Below are positions 1 through 6,933 of a stretch of 8,359 bases of DNA, in pieces. The DNA comes from JALYUA01 sp038329555. GTDB lineage: Bacteria; Acidobacteriota; Thermoanaerobaculia; UBA5066; Gp7-AA6. The position numbers and the translations under genes are program-made. The notes below the pieces were generated by a model. It did no database searches. It was not told the origin of the DNA and saw only the letters and a list, made by a program, of their open reading frames with translations. The stretch's first letter is position 1, and the number at the start of each line of letters is the position of its first letter. The stretch is taken from assembly GCA_038329555.1 (NCBI GenBank), contig JBBQNC010000155.1, forward strand, positions 1 to 8,359, given 5' to 3'.

Positions 1-362
1 CGGGACCCACGATCATCCGGCTGCGCGCCGTCCGGTGGGCCTGGCAGTGGGTCGCGGGACCCGGCACGACGCCCGGGAACCCCTCGAGCTCGATCACGCT
101 GAAGTCGGGGAAATCGTACGAGCTCCGGGCGTTCAACGGCGACATCTACGACGACGCGTATCAGGCGCATCAATTCAGCGGCATCCTCGAGTTCGGCGTG
201 AGCGGCGCCGTGCTGCCCGTCGGCGGTCCCGATTTCGTCGCCTTCTTCACGGCGCCCGTGGTGACGAATTCGACGACCTACTCCATGTCCTGCATGGAGT
301 TCGCCTGCGGCCCGGTGGATCGGCACGAGGGGATGCTCGGCTCGATCGTCGTCATCCCGTGA
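1..362 (+). CDS. Cupredoxin-domain protein with CuA-like copper site, 3' part only
   Basis: This is the last 119 codons of a gene that starts before the window (first full codon at base 3, TGA at 360-362). It would be missed by a search needing a start codon. The translation has an aromatic strand (VRWAWQW, residues 11-17), then ITLKSGKSYEL, a His in QAHQFSG (His56), and a C-terminal cluster CMEFACG...HEGMLGSIVV. Candidate copper ligands are His56, Cys97, Cys102, His108 and Met111, with Glu99 two residues after the first Cys as in subunit II of cytochrome c oxidase. The fold order resembles the CuA domain of that family. However, the spacing is C-x4-C-x5-H-x2-M instead of the usual C-x3-C-x3-H-x2-M. 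It could therefore hold CuA, a mononuclear copper or a nitrosocyanin-like site. Such domains act outside the cytoplasmic membrane. The N-terminus (signal peptide, lipobox or membrane helices) is not visible, so a real oxidase subunit cannot be told from a free-standing copper protein. Confidence 0.72.
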   Translation, partial: GPTIIRLRAVRWAWQWVAGPGTTPGNPSSSITLKSGKSYELRAFNGDIYDDAYQAHQFSGILEFGVSGAVLPVGGPDFVAFFTAPVVTNSTTYSMSCMEFACGPVDRHEGMLGSIVVIP

Positions 363-380
363 CCCCGACGCCGTGACCGA

Positions 381-424
381 CCGGCGGCCCGTTCCCGGAA
401 TGAGGGCGAGCCGCCGGACCGTTT
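381..424 (+). terminator. Possible terminator after the cupredoxin gene
   Basis: A perfect 8-base inverted repeat, CCGGCGGC (381-388) and GCCGCCGG (410-417), lies 18 bases after the cupredoxin stop. The loop is 21 bases. Only a short T run (422-424) follows, so it is a weak candidate for an intrinsic terminator and could be chance pairing in GC-rich DNA. The rest of the 362-597 gap is more AT-rich than its surroundings between about 440 and 545. It contains the 8-base palindrome TTGTACAA (476-483). I see no small gene there. Confidence 0.33.
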
Positions 425-586
425 CCGTCGGAGCTGACACTCATTTTCGTCCCGGTTTGCAGATCTGACAATTTCTTGTACAACCGGAGATGGACACTCC
501 CATGAAGTACCCCGGAATCAGCCAGTTACAAACCAACCCCTCTGGCAGCCGACTTGCGGTACTCCGTTTCGGTTTCCCTCAACTCC

Positions 587-592
587 AAGAGG
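587..592 (+). promoter_or_regulatory. Ribosome binding site fixing the protease start
   Basis: AAGAGG lies 5 bases before the ATG at 598. The upstream in-frame ATG at 490 has GGAG directly against it with no spacer. The 36 residues between the two lack signal-peptide character, while the protein from 598 begins with a typical signal peptide. The start at 598 is therefore preferred. Confidence 0.65.
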
Positions 593-597
593 TTCCA

Positions 598-2814
598 ATG
601 TCCGATTCGTCTTCGGCCCGGCAGGGAAAAAAGAGGGTCGCATCGCGGCTCTCCTTCCTCCTTTTCGGCGCCGTCGTTCTCTTAGGACGCGTCGCCCTCG
701 CCACCAGCGTCATTCCCCTGACGGATCGCGAGCTCCACGCGCGCGCGGACGTCGTCGTCCACGGCGTCGTGGTCTCGAGCGACGTCACCGTCGACTCGCA
801 GGGACGGCCCGAGACGCTCACGATCGTCGAGCCGCTCGAGGTTCTCAAGGGAAGCCTCGCCGGGAGCCTGGTCCTGCATCAGCTCGGCGGCGAGCTTCCC
901 GACGGGACGTTCTTCAAGATGTGGGGACGGCCCGAATACCTGCCCGGCCGCGAGGTCGTCGTGTTCGCCGTCGCCCGGAGCTCGGGTGAGTATGAGACCG
1001 CCGAGATGCTGCTCGGAAAATTCGAAGTGCAGCAGGACGAGGCCGGTCACCGCTTCGCGGTTTCCGACCTGGCGGCGGGCGTGCGACCGGGAGTCGACGT
1101 CCTTCCCGACGCTTCTCCCGAAGTGGAAGGTGACGCGGAGCCGGCCGGACGCGAGAGCCGCGGCGAGCGGACGAAGCGCTCGATGCGGCGCGTCGCCGGC
1201 GTTGCGACATTTTCCGAAGCCGTCGCCGTTCGTCCGCTGGACGGGTTCATCGCGTCCCTCCGTCGGGGCGTTTTCGAGGCGTCGAGCGGCGGAGACGTCG
1301 TCGGCGAGCTCAAGGCCGTGACCCACGACGAAAAAGTGTCCCGCGGAAAGGGACCGCTCTGGGGCCACATCAGCAACGCGTTCTACCGCTGGAACAACAA
1401 CGCCACGGCGGCGTGGACCTTTTCGGGGACCGCCAACACCGACAGCGGGGGCGGGCCCGAGGCCCAGGCCGCTCTCGACATGTGGACGAATCACCCGATC
1501 TCCAGCATCAACTACACGTCGGGCGCGGGATCGTCGAACGTCATATACCTCAATGCGACGACCTCGATTCTCGGATGCGGATGGAGCACCTGCCTGTCGG
1601 GCGCCGGCGTCATCGGTTGCGGCGGACCGGGCGGCGGCGCGTCCAACTCCTGGCGAGGCGACAGCTACTCGACGATCTCGAACGGCACCGTGGAGCTCCG
1701 CGCCTATTGCAGCAAGAACGCCTACGGGACCGTGACGACCCAGTCCGTGCTGGAGCACGAGCTCGGCCATACCCTCGGCCTGGGCCATTCGGACCAGAAC
1801 GTGTCGGCGCACGACACGTGCCGGGGTGACGAGGGCGCCGCCATCATGCGCTCGAGCGTGCAAAGTCGAACGTCGCTCGGCACGGATGACGAAGACGCCA
1901 TCCGATGGCTCTACGGCGACGGTGGAACCTCCTGCACGGTCCCGGCGATCACGTCCTTGACGGCGAACGTCGCGTTTCCGAGCGTGGCCGGCACGTCGAT
2001 CCAGTGGACCGCCGCGGCGACCGGCGGAGCCGCCCTTCAGTACCGCTTCTGGCGCCTCGACGTGGGCGCTTGGAGCATCGTGCAGGACTACGGGGCGAGC
2101 AATACCTACTCCTGGACGCCCGCGTCGAACGACGTCGGCGGGCACGCCGTCATCGTGTGGGTGAAAAGCTCGGGATCCGCGAGCTCCTACGACGCCTGGA
2201 CGAGCACGCCGACTTTCAACATCGCCAGCACGGTCACCAACCCGTCCTTGACGGCGAACCGGTCCTTCGCCTCCCCCGTGGGAACCTCGATTACCTGGAC
2301 GGCGGCGGCGAACGGACCCGCTCCGCTTCAGTACCGATTCTGGCGCAACGACAACGCCGTCTGGACGATCGTTCAGGACTACAGCTCGGCCAATACCTAC
2401 ACGTGGACGCCGACCGGCAACGACGTGGGCCAGCACGCCGTCGTCGTATGGGTGAAGAACGCGGGCTCCGCGGCCGCATACGACGCCTGGACGAGCACGC
2501 CGAACTTTCAGATCGCCAGCCTCGTGACGATCGGTTCGCTGACCGCAAATCGCGCCTTTCCCTCCCACCCGGGGACGTCGATTACGTGGACCGCTTCGGC
2601 GTCGGGGCCCGCAGCCCTCCAGTACCGCTTCTGGCGCAAGGACAACGGCGCGTGGACGATGGTCCGCGACTACAGCGCTCTCAATACCTACTCGTGGACG
2701 CCGGCGGCGGGAGACCTGGGGACCCACGCCATCATCGTGTGGGTGAAGAACTCGTCCTCGCCCGCAGCCTGGGATGCCTGGACGCCGACCGCCGACTTTC
2801 AAATCACTCCCTGA
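598..2814 (+). CDS. Secreted metzincin-type zinc metalloprotease with three C-terminal repeats
   Basis: A 738-residue exported protein, predicted to hydrolyse peptide bonds outside the cell. Residues 1-35 form a signal peptide: basic KKR, hydrophobic LSFLLFGAVVLLG, and cleavage probably after ALA. Residues 36 to about 170 form a beta-rich N-terminal domain (ADVVVHGVV, then PGREVVVFAVA), possibly a propeptide. A charged linker leads to a catalytic domain at about 255-440. It holds the zinc motif HELGHTLGLGH (387-397; ligands His387, His391 and His397, general base Glu388) and a Met-turn candidate (Met417) in AIMRSS. This HExxHxxGxxH plus Met-turn layout marks metzincins; matrixin-like is my best guess. 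Three 97-residue repeats (453-549, 550-646, 647-738) follow, probably beta-sandwich modules for substrate or surface binding. No C-terminal membrane anchor or sorting motif is visible. The gene stands alone, with hairpins behind it. The active-site residues look intact; the substrate is unknown. Confidence 0.88.
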   Translation: MSDSSSARQGKKRVASRLSFLLFGAVVLLGRVALATSVIPLTDRELHARADVVVHGVVVSSDVTVDSQGRPETLTIVEPLEVLKGSLAGSLVLHQLGGELPDGTFFKMWGRPEYLPGREVVVFAVARSSGEYETAEMLLGKFEVQQDEAGHRFAVSDLAAGVRPGVDVLPDASPEVEGDAEPAGRESRGERTKRSMRRVAGVATFSEAVAVRPLDGFIASLRRGVFEASSGGDVVGELKAVTHDEKVSRGKGPLWGHISNAFYRWNNNATAAWTFSGTANTDSGGGPEAQAALDMWTNHPISSINYTSGAGSSNVIYLNATTSILGCGWSTCLSGAGVIGCGGPGGGASNSWRGDSYSTISNGTVELRAYCSKNAYGTVTTQSVLEHELGHTLGLGHSDQNVSAHDTCRGDEGAAIMRSSVQSRTSLGTDDEDAIRWLYGDGGTSCTVPAITSLTANVAFPSVAGTSIQWTAAATGGAALQYRFWRLDVGAWSIVQDYGASNTYSWTPASNDVGGHAVIVWVKSSGSASSYDAWTSTPTFNIASTVTNPSLTANRSFASPVGTSITWTAAANGPAPLQYRFWRNDNAVWTIVQDYSSANTYTWTPTGNDVGQHAVVVWVKNAGSAAAYDAWTSTPNFQIASLVTIGSLTANRAFPSHPGTSITWTASASGPAALQYRFWRKDNGAWTMVRDYSALNTYSWTPAAGDLGTHAIIVWVKNSSSPAAWDAWTPTADFQITP
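1954..2814 (+). repeat. Three tandem 291-bp coding repeats within the protease gene
   Basis: Copies start at 1954, 2245 and 2536, each beginning with codons for SLTAN; the period is exactly 291 bases (97 codons), and the third copy ends with the gene after 92 codons. Shared positions include GTSI-WTA, LQYRFWR-D, NTY-WTP, HA-(I/V)VWVK and DAWT-T. Copies 1 and 2 are about two-thirds identical as protein by hand alignment. They also share a 25-base identical stretch (2188-2212 and 2479-2503). The pattern suggests tandem duplication of an all-beta domain of immunoglobulin or fibronectin-like kind; that fold is inferred from the alternating aromatic and hydrophobic pattern. Confidence 0.9.
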
Positions 2815-2819
2815 ACCGA

Positions 2820-2850
2820 CGCCGGGGCGCTCGTCTCGGACGCCCCGGCG
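2820..2850 (+). terminator. Strong hairpin just after the protease gene
   Basis: A perfect 10-base-pair stem, CGCCGGGGCG (2820-2829) and CGCCCCGGCG (2841-2850), has an 11-base loop and starts 6 bases after the TGA. No T run follows, so it may act as a 3' end stabiliser or an accessory terminator ahead of the better one at 2873-2909. Confidence 0.55.
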
Positions 2851-2872
2851 ACTCTCCGGATTCCCGAGCCGA

Positions 2873-2909
2873 CCCGCGGGCGCGCGAGCGCCGCGCGGGT
2901 TGTTCTTTT
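2873..2909 (+). terminator. Intrinsic terminator of the protease transcript
   Basis: The stem CCCGCGGGCG (2873-2882) pairs with 2889-2899 with one bulged G (2893). The loop is 6 bases, and TTGTTCTTTT (2900-2909) follows directly. A GC-only stem with a T-rich tail is the classic rho-independent form. It separates the protease from the sugar transferase gene. Confidence 0.72.
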
Positions 2910-2928
2910 GGGAGCGCCCCTCTATGAT
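2900..2928 (+). promoter_or_regulatory. Candidate sigma-70 type promoter for the fused transferase gene
   Basis: TTGTTC (2900-2905) and TATGAT (2923-2928) are separated by 17 bases. The -10 box matches the consensus at five of six positions, the -35 box at only three. Transcription would start near 2935, giving a leader of about 70 bases before the GTG at 3008. The -35 box overlaps the T tail of the upstream terminator. This is assigned from consensus only. Confidence 0.42.
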
Positions 2929-3007
2929 CGGGAGGTCCCTATCGCGCGGAGGTTGAAACGGTTTCTCGGCCTGATAACGGAAGGTCCCTCGGCAGGACCC
3001 CTCGCGC

Positions 3008-4801
3008 GTGAAGCAACTCGGTTTCCCATATATCTCGGCGTCCCTCGGCGTTGCCATGCTCGTGACGCTCGCCCTCGTGCCCGTCGTCCGCCATTGCTCG
3101 ATCGCGCTCGGATACGTATCGAGGCCCCGAGCCGACCGATGGAATCCGGATCCCGCTCCGAGGGCCCTGTTCGGTGGGATCGCCATCCTCGTCGGCTTCT
3201 GGTCGGGGTTGATCCTCACGGGCCACTCTCTCTCGCTCTGGGGCTGGAAGATCCTTCTCGTGGGCAACATCGCGTTTGCGATCGTCGGATTCGCCGACGA
3301 TCTCATCGAGTTTCGGCCCTCGACGAAGGTGCTCTTCCAGCTGGTCGCCTCGATGGTTCCCATCGGGTTCGGTTTGAGGATCCCCGGATTGAATCCCGTG
3401 ATGAGCCAGCTCGTCTCGATGATCTGGATTCTCATCGTCGTCAACGCCGTCAATCTGCTCGACAACATGGACGGACTCGCGGCCGGAGTGTCGGCGATCG
3501 CGGCGTTTTTTCTGCTGCTTCACGGCATTCAGAACAGGAACGCGCCACTCGTGCTCGCGGCGGCGGCGCTCGTGGGAGCCTGCCTCGGATTCCTCTATTT
3601 CAATTTTCCGCCGTCGAAGATTTTCATGGGGGACACGGGAAGCCATCTTCTCGGCTACACGCTCGCCGTACTGACTCTGCTCGACGTCGCCCAGCCGCGG
3701 AACACGATCCTCACCGCGCTCGTCGGACCGGTGCTCGTTCTCCTGGTTCCGATCTTCGACACCTCGCTCGTCGCGCTGAGCCGGATCTCGAGCGGCCGGT
3801 CGGTGTTGCGCGGCGCGCCCGACCACAGCAGTCACCGGCTCATTTCACTCGGCTTGACCGAGCGGCAGACGGCTCTCCTCCTCTACGCCGTCTCCCTCGG
3901 GAGCGGGGTCGCGTCCCTCCTCCTTCCACACGGGTCCCTGGCAGCAGTGACGGTCGCATCGCTCCTCCTTCTGCTCGGGCTCTACTACTTCGGCAGCTTC
4001 TTGAGCCGCGTGCCGATCTATGCGCGCACGCCGGAAGGAATCACCAAGGCGCAAGAACGCCGGATGGCGACGTTCAACGCCTTCATTCCCCACAAATGGT
4101 CGCTTCTAGACCTCGTCGCAGACTTCGTGATCGCCCTCGTCGCGTACATCGGCGCGTATCTCCTTCGATTCGAGGGTCACATCGACGACCACAACCTGCT
4201 CCTCATCGCCCGGTCCCTTCCGGTGGTCCTCGCCGCAAGACTTCTCTGCTTTCAGTTTTTCGGCCTCTATCGGCGGGTGGCGGGGCACTTCTCGATTCCC
4301 GACGTCGTCAACATCGGCAAGGCAGTCCTCACCTCCTCGCTCGTCCTCGTGGCGTTTCTGACGATCGCGTTCAAGTTCGAGGGCTATTCGCGAGCCGTGA
4401 TGATCATCGACGGCGCGCTCGTCTTTGGAATGGTGGTCTGCGGCCATGCGTCCGTGGCCTTCTTCTCCGAGTTCTTTCGCGGTCAGGCGCGCGGGACGGT
4501 TCGGACCGTGATCGTCGGCGCGGGGGACCTGGGCGCGGCCGCCGCAAAGCTCATCCGCCGCGACCCGGGCATGCATCGGACGATCGTCGCCTATTTGGAT
4601 GACGACCCTCAGAAGATCGGACGCGTCCTCAACGGGATTTCGGTCGAGGGCCCGATTTCCCGCCTCGAGGAGGTCATTCACCGGTACAAGGCCGACGAAG
4701 TCGTCATCGCGTCGTCCCGCCTCGTCGACGAACGGCAGCGTCACATCCGATCCATCTGCGAGGGTCTGGGGCTCGCCGTCCGGCGGGCGCTCCTGGAGTA
4801 G
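3008..4801 (+). CDS. Fused WecA/MraY-type sugar-1-phosphate transferase with FlaA1/WbaP-type membrane and Rossmann module
   Basis: A 597-residue inner-membrane protein. The start is GTG: an in-frame stop lies at 2975-2977 with no other start after it, and AGGA (2994-2997) lies 10 bases before. Residues 1 to about 335 are a multi-helix transferase of the WecA/MraY/TagO superfamily. It has GFADD (94-98), NAVNLLDNMDGL (146-157), GDTGS (208-212), IFDTSLVALSR (249-259) and DHSSHRL (272-278). The family moves a sugar-phosphate from a UDP-sugar to polyprenyl phosphate on the cytoplasmic face. Residues about 362-480 form a second membrane segment resembling the N-terminus of FlaA1/CapD and WbaP-like proteins. 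Residues about 498-597 form a Rossmann domain with VGAGDLG (503-509) and YLDDD (529-533). The protein ends there: it has neither the SDR dehydratase domain of FlaA1 nor the transferase domain of WbaP. The second half is therefore probably regulatory or scaffolding. The sugar substrate cannot be read from sequence. Confidence 0.87.
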   Translation: MKQLGFPYISASLGVAMLVTLALVPVVRHCSIALGYVSRPRADRWNPDPAPRALFGGIAILVGFWSGLILTGHSLSLWGWKILLVGNIAFAIVGFADDLIEFRPSTKVLFQLVASMVPIGFGLRIPGLNPVMSQLVSMIWILIVVNAVNLLDNMDGLAAGVSAIAAFFLLLHGIQNRNAPLVLAAAALVGACLGFLYFNFPPSKIFMGDTGSHLLGYTLAVLTLLDVAQPRNTILTALVGPVLVLLVPIFDTSLVALSRISSGRSVLRGAPDHSSHRLISLGLTERQTALLLYAVSLGSGVASLLLPHGSLAAVTVASLLLLLGLYYFGSFLSRVPIYARTPEGITKAQERRMATFNAFIPHKWSLLDLVADFVIALVAYIGAYLLRFEGHIDDHNLLLIARSLPVVLAARLLCFQFFGLYRRVAGHFSIPDVVNIGKAVLTSSLVLVAFLTIAFKFEGYSRAVMIIDGALVFGMVVCGHASVAFFSEFFRGQARGTVRTVIVGAGDLGAAAAKLIRRDPGMHRTIVAYLDDDPQKIGRVLNGISVEGPISRLEEVIHRYKADEVVIASSRLVDERQRHIRSICEGLGLAVRRALLE

Positions 4802-4810
4802 CGGGCCGCT

Positions 4811-6049
4811 TCACTTCAGGACGGTCGAGTAGATCTCCGAGAGGTCTGCAAGCAGCCGCGGTAATCCATGGTGTTCCCGGGCGTACGAGCGGCCTCGCGC
4901 GCCGAGCGACGCCCGAAGCTGCGGGTCTCGATCCAGACGGAGGAGCTCGCGCGCAAACTGGCCCGAGTCGCCGCGAGAAACGAGCAGGCCCCGCGGCTGG
5001 GGCGATTCGACGAACCGTCGCGCCGTCACGCTTCCCACCGCCTCGCGGGTTAGGAGATCGCGGACGCCCCCCACGTCCGACGAGACGATCGGGCGGCCCG
5101 CCGCCATCGCTTCGATGAGCGAAAGCGGCGTTCCCTCGTTGTGGCTGCTCAGCGCCACGACGTCGAGGCCCGCATACACGCCGGGAAGATCCGTTCTGGG
5201 CCCCAGGAAGTAAGTCCGATCGGCGAGACCGATCTCGGAAGCCATGCGTTCGAGCCGTCCGCGGCCGTCGCCGCCGCCGACGATGACGAACTTCGCGTGC
5301 GCGGATTCCGCCGCGACGAGGCGAGCGGCTTCGAGAAAGCCGTCGTGGTCCTTTTGGGAGGCGATGCGCCCCACCATTCCGACCACGAAGTCGCGAGCGT
5401 CGAGTCCCAACTCTTCCCGGAAGACCTCGGCGGGAGGAGGCGCGGCGTAGGGATCCAGATCGAGCGCGTTCGGGACGATGAACACTTTCCCGGCGGGGGC
5501 GAATCGGAAGCGGTTAACGATCTCGTCGTGCTGGCCGGGCGAAAGCACGACCACCGCGTCGGTCGCGCGGTGGGAGAGAAGGCGCTCCACCATTCCGAAT
5601 GCGGCTCTCCGCCAGCCGGTGAAATTGAAAGAGATCATGTTTCCGTGAAATGTGTGCACGGTCGCGATGCGAGGCCGCCCGGCGCGGCGGCGCGCGCGGT
5701 TCGCGATCTGCGCCGCGACGCGGCAAACGAAACCGGCTTTCGAGTGGTGAGAGTGAATCAGGTCCGGATCGAACTCCCGGATGATGTCAAGAATCGCGCC
5801 GACCGCTCTTGCGTCGCTGGCCGGGTGCACGGCTCGTCGAAGGGACGGGACGTCGCGAACCACGACGCCTCTCTCCCGCGCGAAACCCGCGAGGTCATCC
5901 TCGCCGGGAGCGAGGCGACCGGCCGCCAGCAGGCTCTCGTATCCCCAGGCGGGCAGGCCTTCGGCGAGCCACACGACGTGGCGCGAGGGACCTCCCGCAT
6001 TCAGTCGAGTGATGACCCGGAGCACACGAATGGGACGGGAAGCCTTCAT
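4811..6049 (-). CDS. GT4 family glycosyltransferase, probably exopolysaccharide or O-antigen
   Basis: A 412-residue GT-B enzyme predicted to transfer a sugar from an activated nucleotide donor to a growing lipid-linked glycan, at the inner face of the membrane. The N-terminal half starts with RVLRVITRLNAGGPSRHV (8-25), the first strand and glycine-rich loop of the family, followed by HSHHSKAGFV (99-108) and VHTFHGN (131-137). The C-terminal donor-binding half has VGMVGRIASQKDHDGFLEA (223-241), FVIVGGGDGR (254-263) and the E-x7-E pair EGTPLSLIE (Glu305, Glu313). The start at 6049 is chosen because its ATG shares a base with the upstream TGA (TGATG). The reading frame is open further upstream, but only as arginine-rich sequence opposite the methyltransferase gene. 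I see no good ribosome site before it, so coupled translation is likely. It is last in the operon and converges on the fused transferase, 9 bases away. Donor and acceptor are unknown. Confidence 0.9.
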   Translation of the reverse strand: MKASRPIRVLRVITRLNAGGPSRHVVWLAEGLPAWGYESLLAAGRLAPGEDDLAGFARERGVVVRDVPSLRRAVHPASDARAVGAILDIIREFDPDLIHSHHSKAGFVCRVAAQIANRARRRAGRPRIATVHTFHGNMISFNFTGWRRAAFGMVERLLSHRATDAVVVLSPGQHDEIVNRFRFAPAGKVFIVPNALDLDPYAAPPPAEVFREELGLDARDFVVGMVGRIASQKDHDGFLEAARLVAAESAHAKFVIVGGGDGRGRLERMASEIGLADRTYFLGPRTDLPGVYAGLDVVALSSHNEGTPLSLIEAMAAGRPIVSSDVGGVRDLLTREAVGSVTARRFVESPQPRGLLVSRGDSGQFARELLRLDRDPQLRASLGARGRSYAREHHGLPRLLADLSEIYSTVLK

Positions 6050-6933
6050 CACGCGAGGGGACCGGCCGGGCGAAGCAGAACGTCGAAGGCGCGGACGCGA
6101 AGCTCGTCGTCGGAGAGCGCCCGAAATGGCGGAGCGATCTTGGAGCGGGGGGTCGGGAGCGCGTCCCAGCGTTCGACCCGGAGAATCTCGACCGCGAATC
6201 CCGCCCCGCGAAAGAGCTCGATCAGCTCGGAGTAACGAAGTCGGTTCGTGTAGAACCCTCCCGAGGACATCCACTCGCTCTCCCAGATCCGCTCGGAAAA
6301 GCGAAGGTTGTTCAGGCCGTCCGAGAGATGGTCCGTGAGGTCCACGCGGTGAGAGGCGACTCCGGTCGGCGCCATGACCCGGCGGAGCTCACGCATCGTG
6401 TCCGCAAACTCGCGTTTCCGAACGTGCTCCAGGACCGCCTGGGACCAGCAGAAATCGACCGAGCCCAGAGGCATCGAGGCGAGCGACGCGAGGCCGCGGG
6501 TCTCGTAATGGGCGCCGCATGCGGCGAGCAGCTCGTCGAGAGAGCCGTTCGGGTCGAGACCGGGGACGGGAAGTCCTTCTCGGCGAAGGAAATCGATCAT
6601 CGGCTGGTACGACCTTCGGTCGCGCCGCGCCAGAGGCGCCACGTCCACGAGATGCGTTCGACGGACTCCGAAAGCGTGGGCGACGAGGGCGGAGAAGAGA
6701 GTGTCACCGGGACCGATCTCCATCGCGACGAGATGACGAGAGCCATCCGGGACGCTCCGCCTCCAGTGATCTCGGAAAACGTGAAACGCATATTCCGGCT
6801 GTTCCATGTACCCGAGGCGGAAGACATCCACGCGGCGCCAGAACGACTGCCGCGCCGGGATTCGCGACAGGAGAAGCTTCGCGGCTATCTTGACCGGCCA
6901 CGGGACAGCCGATTTCCAGGAGCCCGCGCTCAA
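6049..6933 (-). CDS. Class I SAM-dependent methyltransferase
   Basis: A 294-residue protein with a Rossmann methyltransferase core. Motif I is AMEIGPGDTL (70-79). An acidic end of strand 2 follows, VDVAP (96-100), then the post-motif strand SVDFCWSQAVLEHV (158-171) and SHRVDLTDHLSD (194-205). It should move a methyl group from S-adenosylmethionine to an acceptor, probably a sugar or sugar substituent given its neighbours. The N-terminal stretch about FWRRVDVFRLGYMEQPEYAFHVF (32-54) looks like a substrate-binding lid. I chose a TTG start at 6933: it overlaps the stop of the asparagine-synthase gene as TTGA and has GGAAGGG just before it. A GTG at 7038 would add 35 residues but needs a 108-base overlap. 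The downstream glycosyltransferase start overlaps this stop by one base. The acceptor is unknown, and O- versus N-methylation cannot be decided. Confidence 0.82.
   Translation of the reverse strand: MSAGSWKSAVPWPVKIAAKLLLSRIPARQSFWRRVDVFRLGYMEQPEYAFHVFRDHWRRSVPDGSRHLVAMEIGPGDTLFSALVAHAFGVRRTHLVDVAPLARRDRRSYQPMIDFLRREGLPVPGLDPNGSLDELLAACGAHYETRGLASLASMPLGSVDFCWSQAVLEHVRKREFADTMRELRRVMAPTGVASHRVDLTDHLSDGLNNLRFSERIWESEWMSSGGFYTNRLRYSELIELFRGAGFAVEILRVERWDALPTPRSKIAPPFRALSDDELRVRAFDVLLRPAGPLA

Noticed and set aside
35..376. A 113-codon plus-strand frame at the left edge
   Set aside because: It is an Arg/His-rich shadow. The true frame here is the cupredoxin, which has no start inside the window.
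457..484. Possible promoter TTGCAG-N16-TACAAC before the protease
   Set aside because: Only three and four of six consensus positions match, so it is too weak to list as a feature, although the region is more AT-rich than average.
490..597. Upstream ATG extension of the metalloprotease
   Set aside because: It has no spaced ribosome site, and it would place 36 non-hydrophobic residues before a clear signal peptide that starts at 598.
682..3468. A 928-codon open frame on the minus strand opposite the protease and running into the transferase
   Set aside because: It is antisense to two well-supported genes, rich in Arg/Gly/Pro, and shows no domain pattern. Long false frames are expected in such GC-rich DNA.
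2908..4602. A 564-codon plus-strand frame overlapping the fused transferase
   Set aside because: It is arginine-rich and shows no motifs, while the frame starting at 3008 has all the catalytic motifs and membrane helices.
5141..6235. A 364-codon plus-strand frame opposite the glycosyltransferase
   Set aside because: It shows low-complexity charged sequence with no family pattern, and lies antisense to a clear GT4 gene.
6050..6274. Upstream extension of the glycosyltransferase to an ATG at 6274
   Set aside because: It adds 75 arginine/proline-rich residues lying in the methyltransferase gene. The family's first strand begins right after the ATG at 6049.
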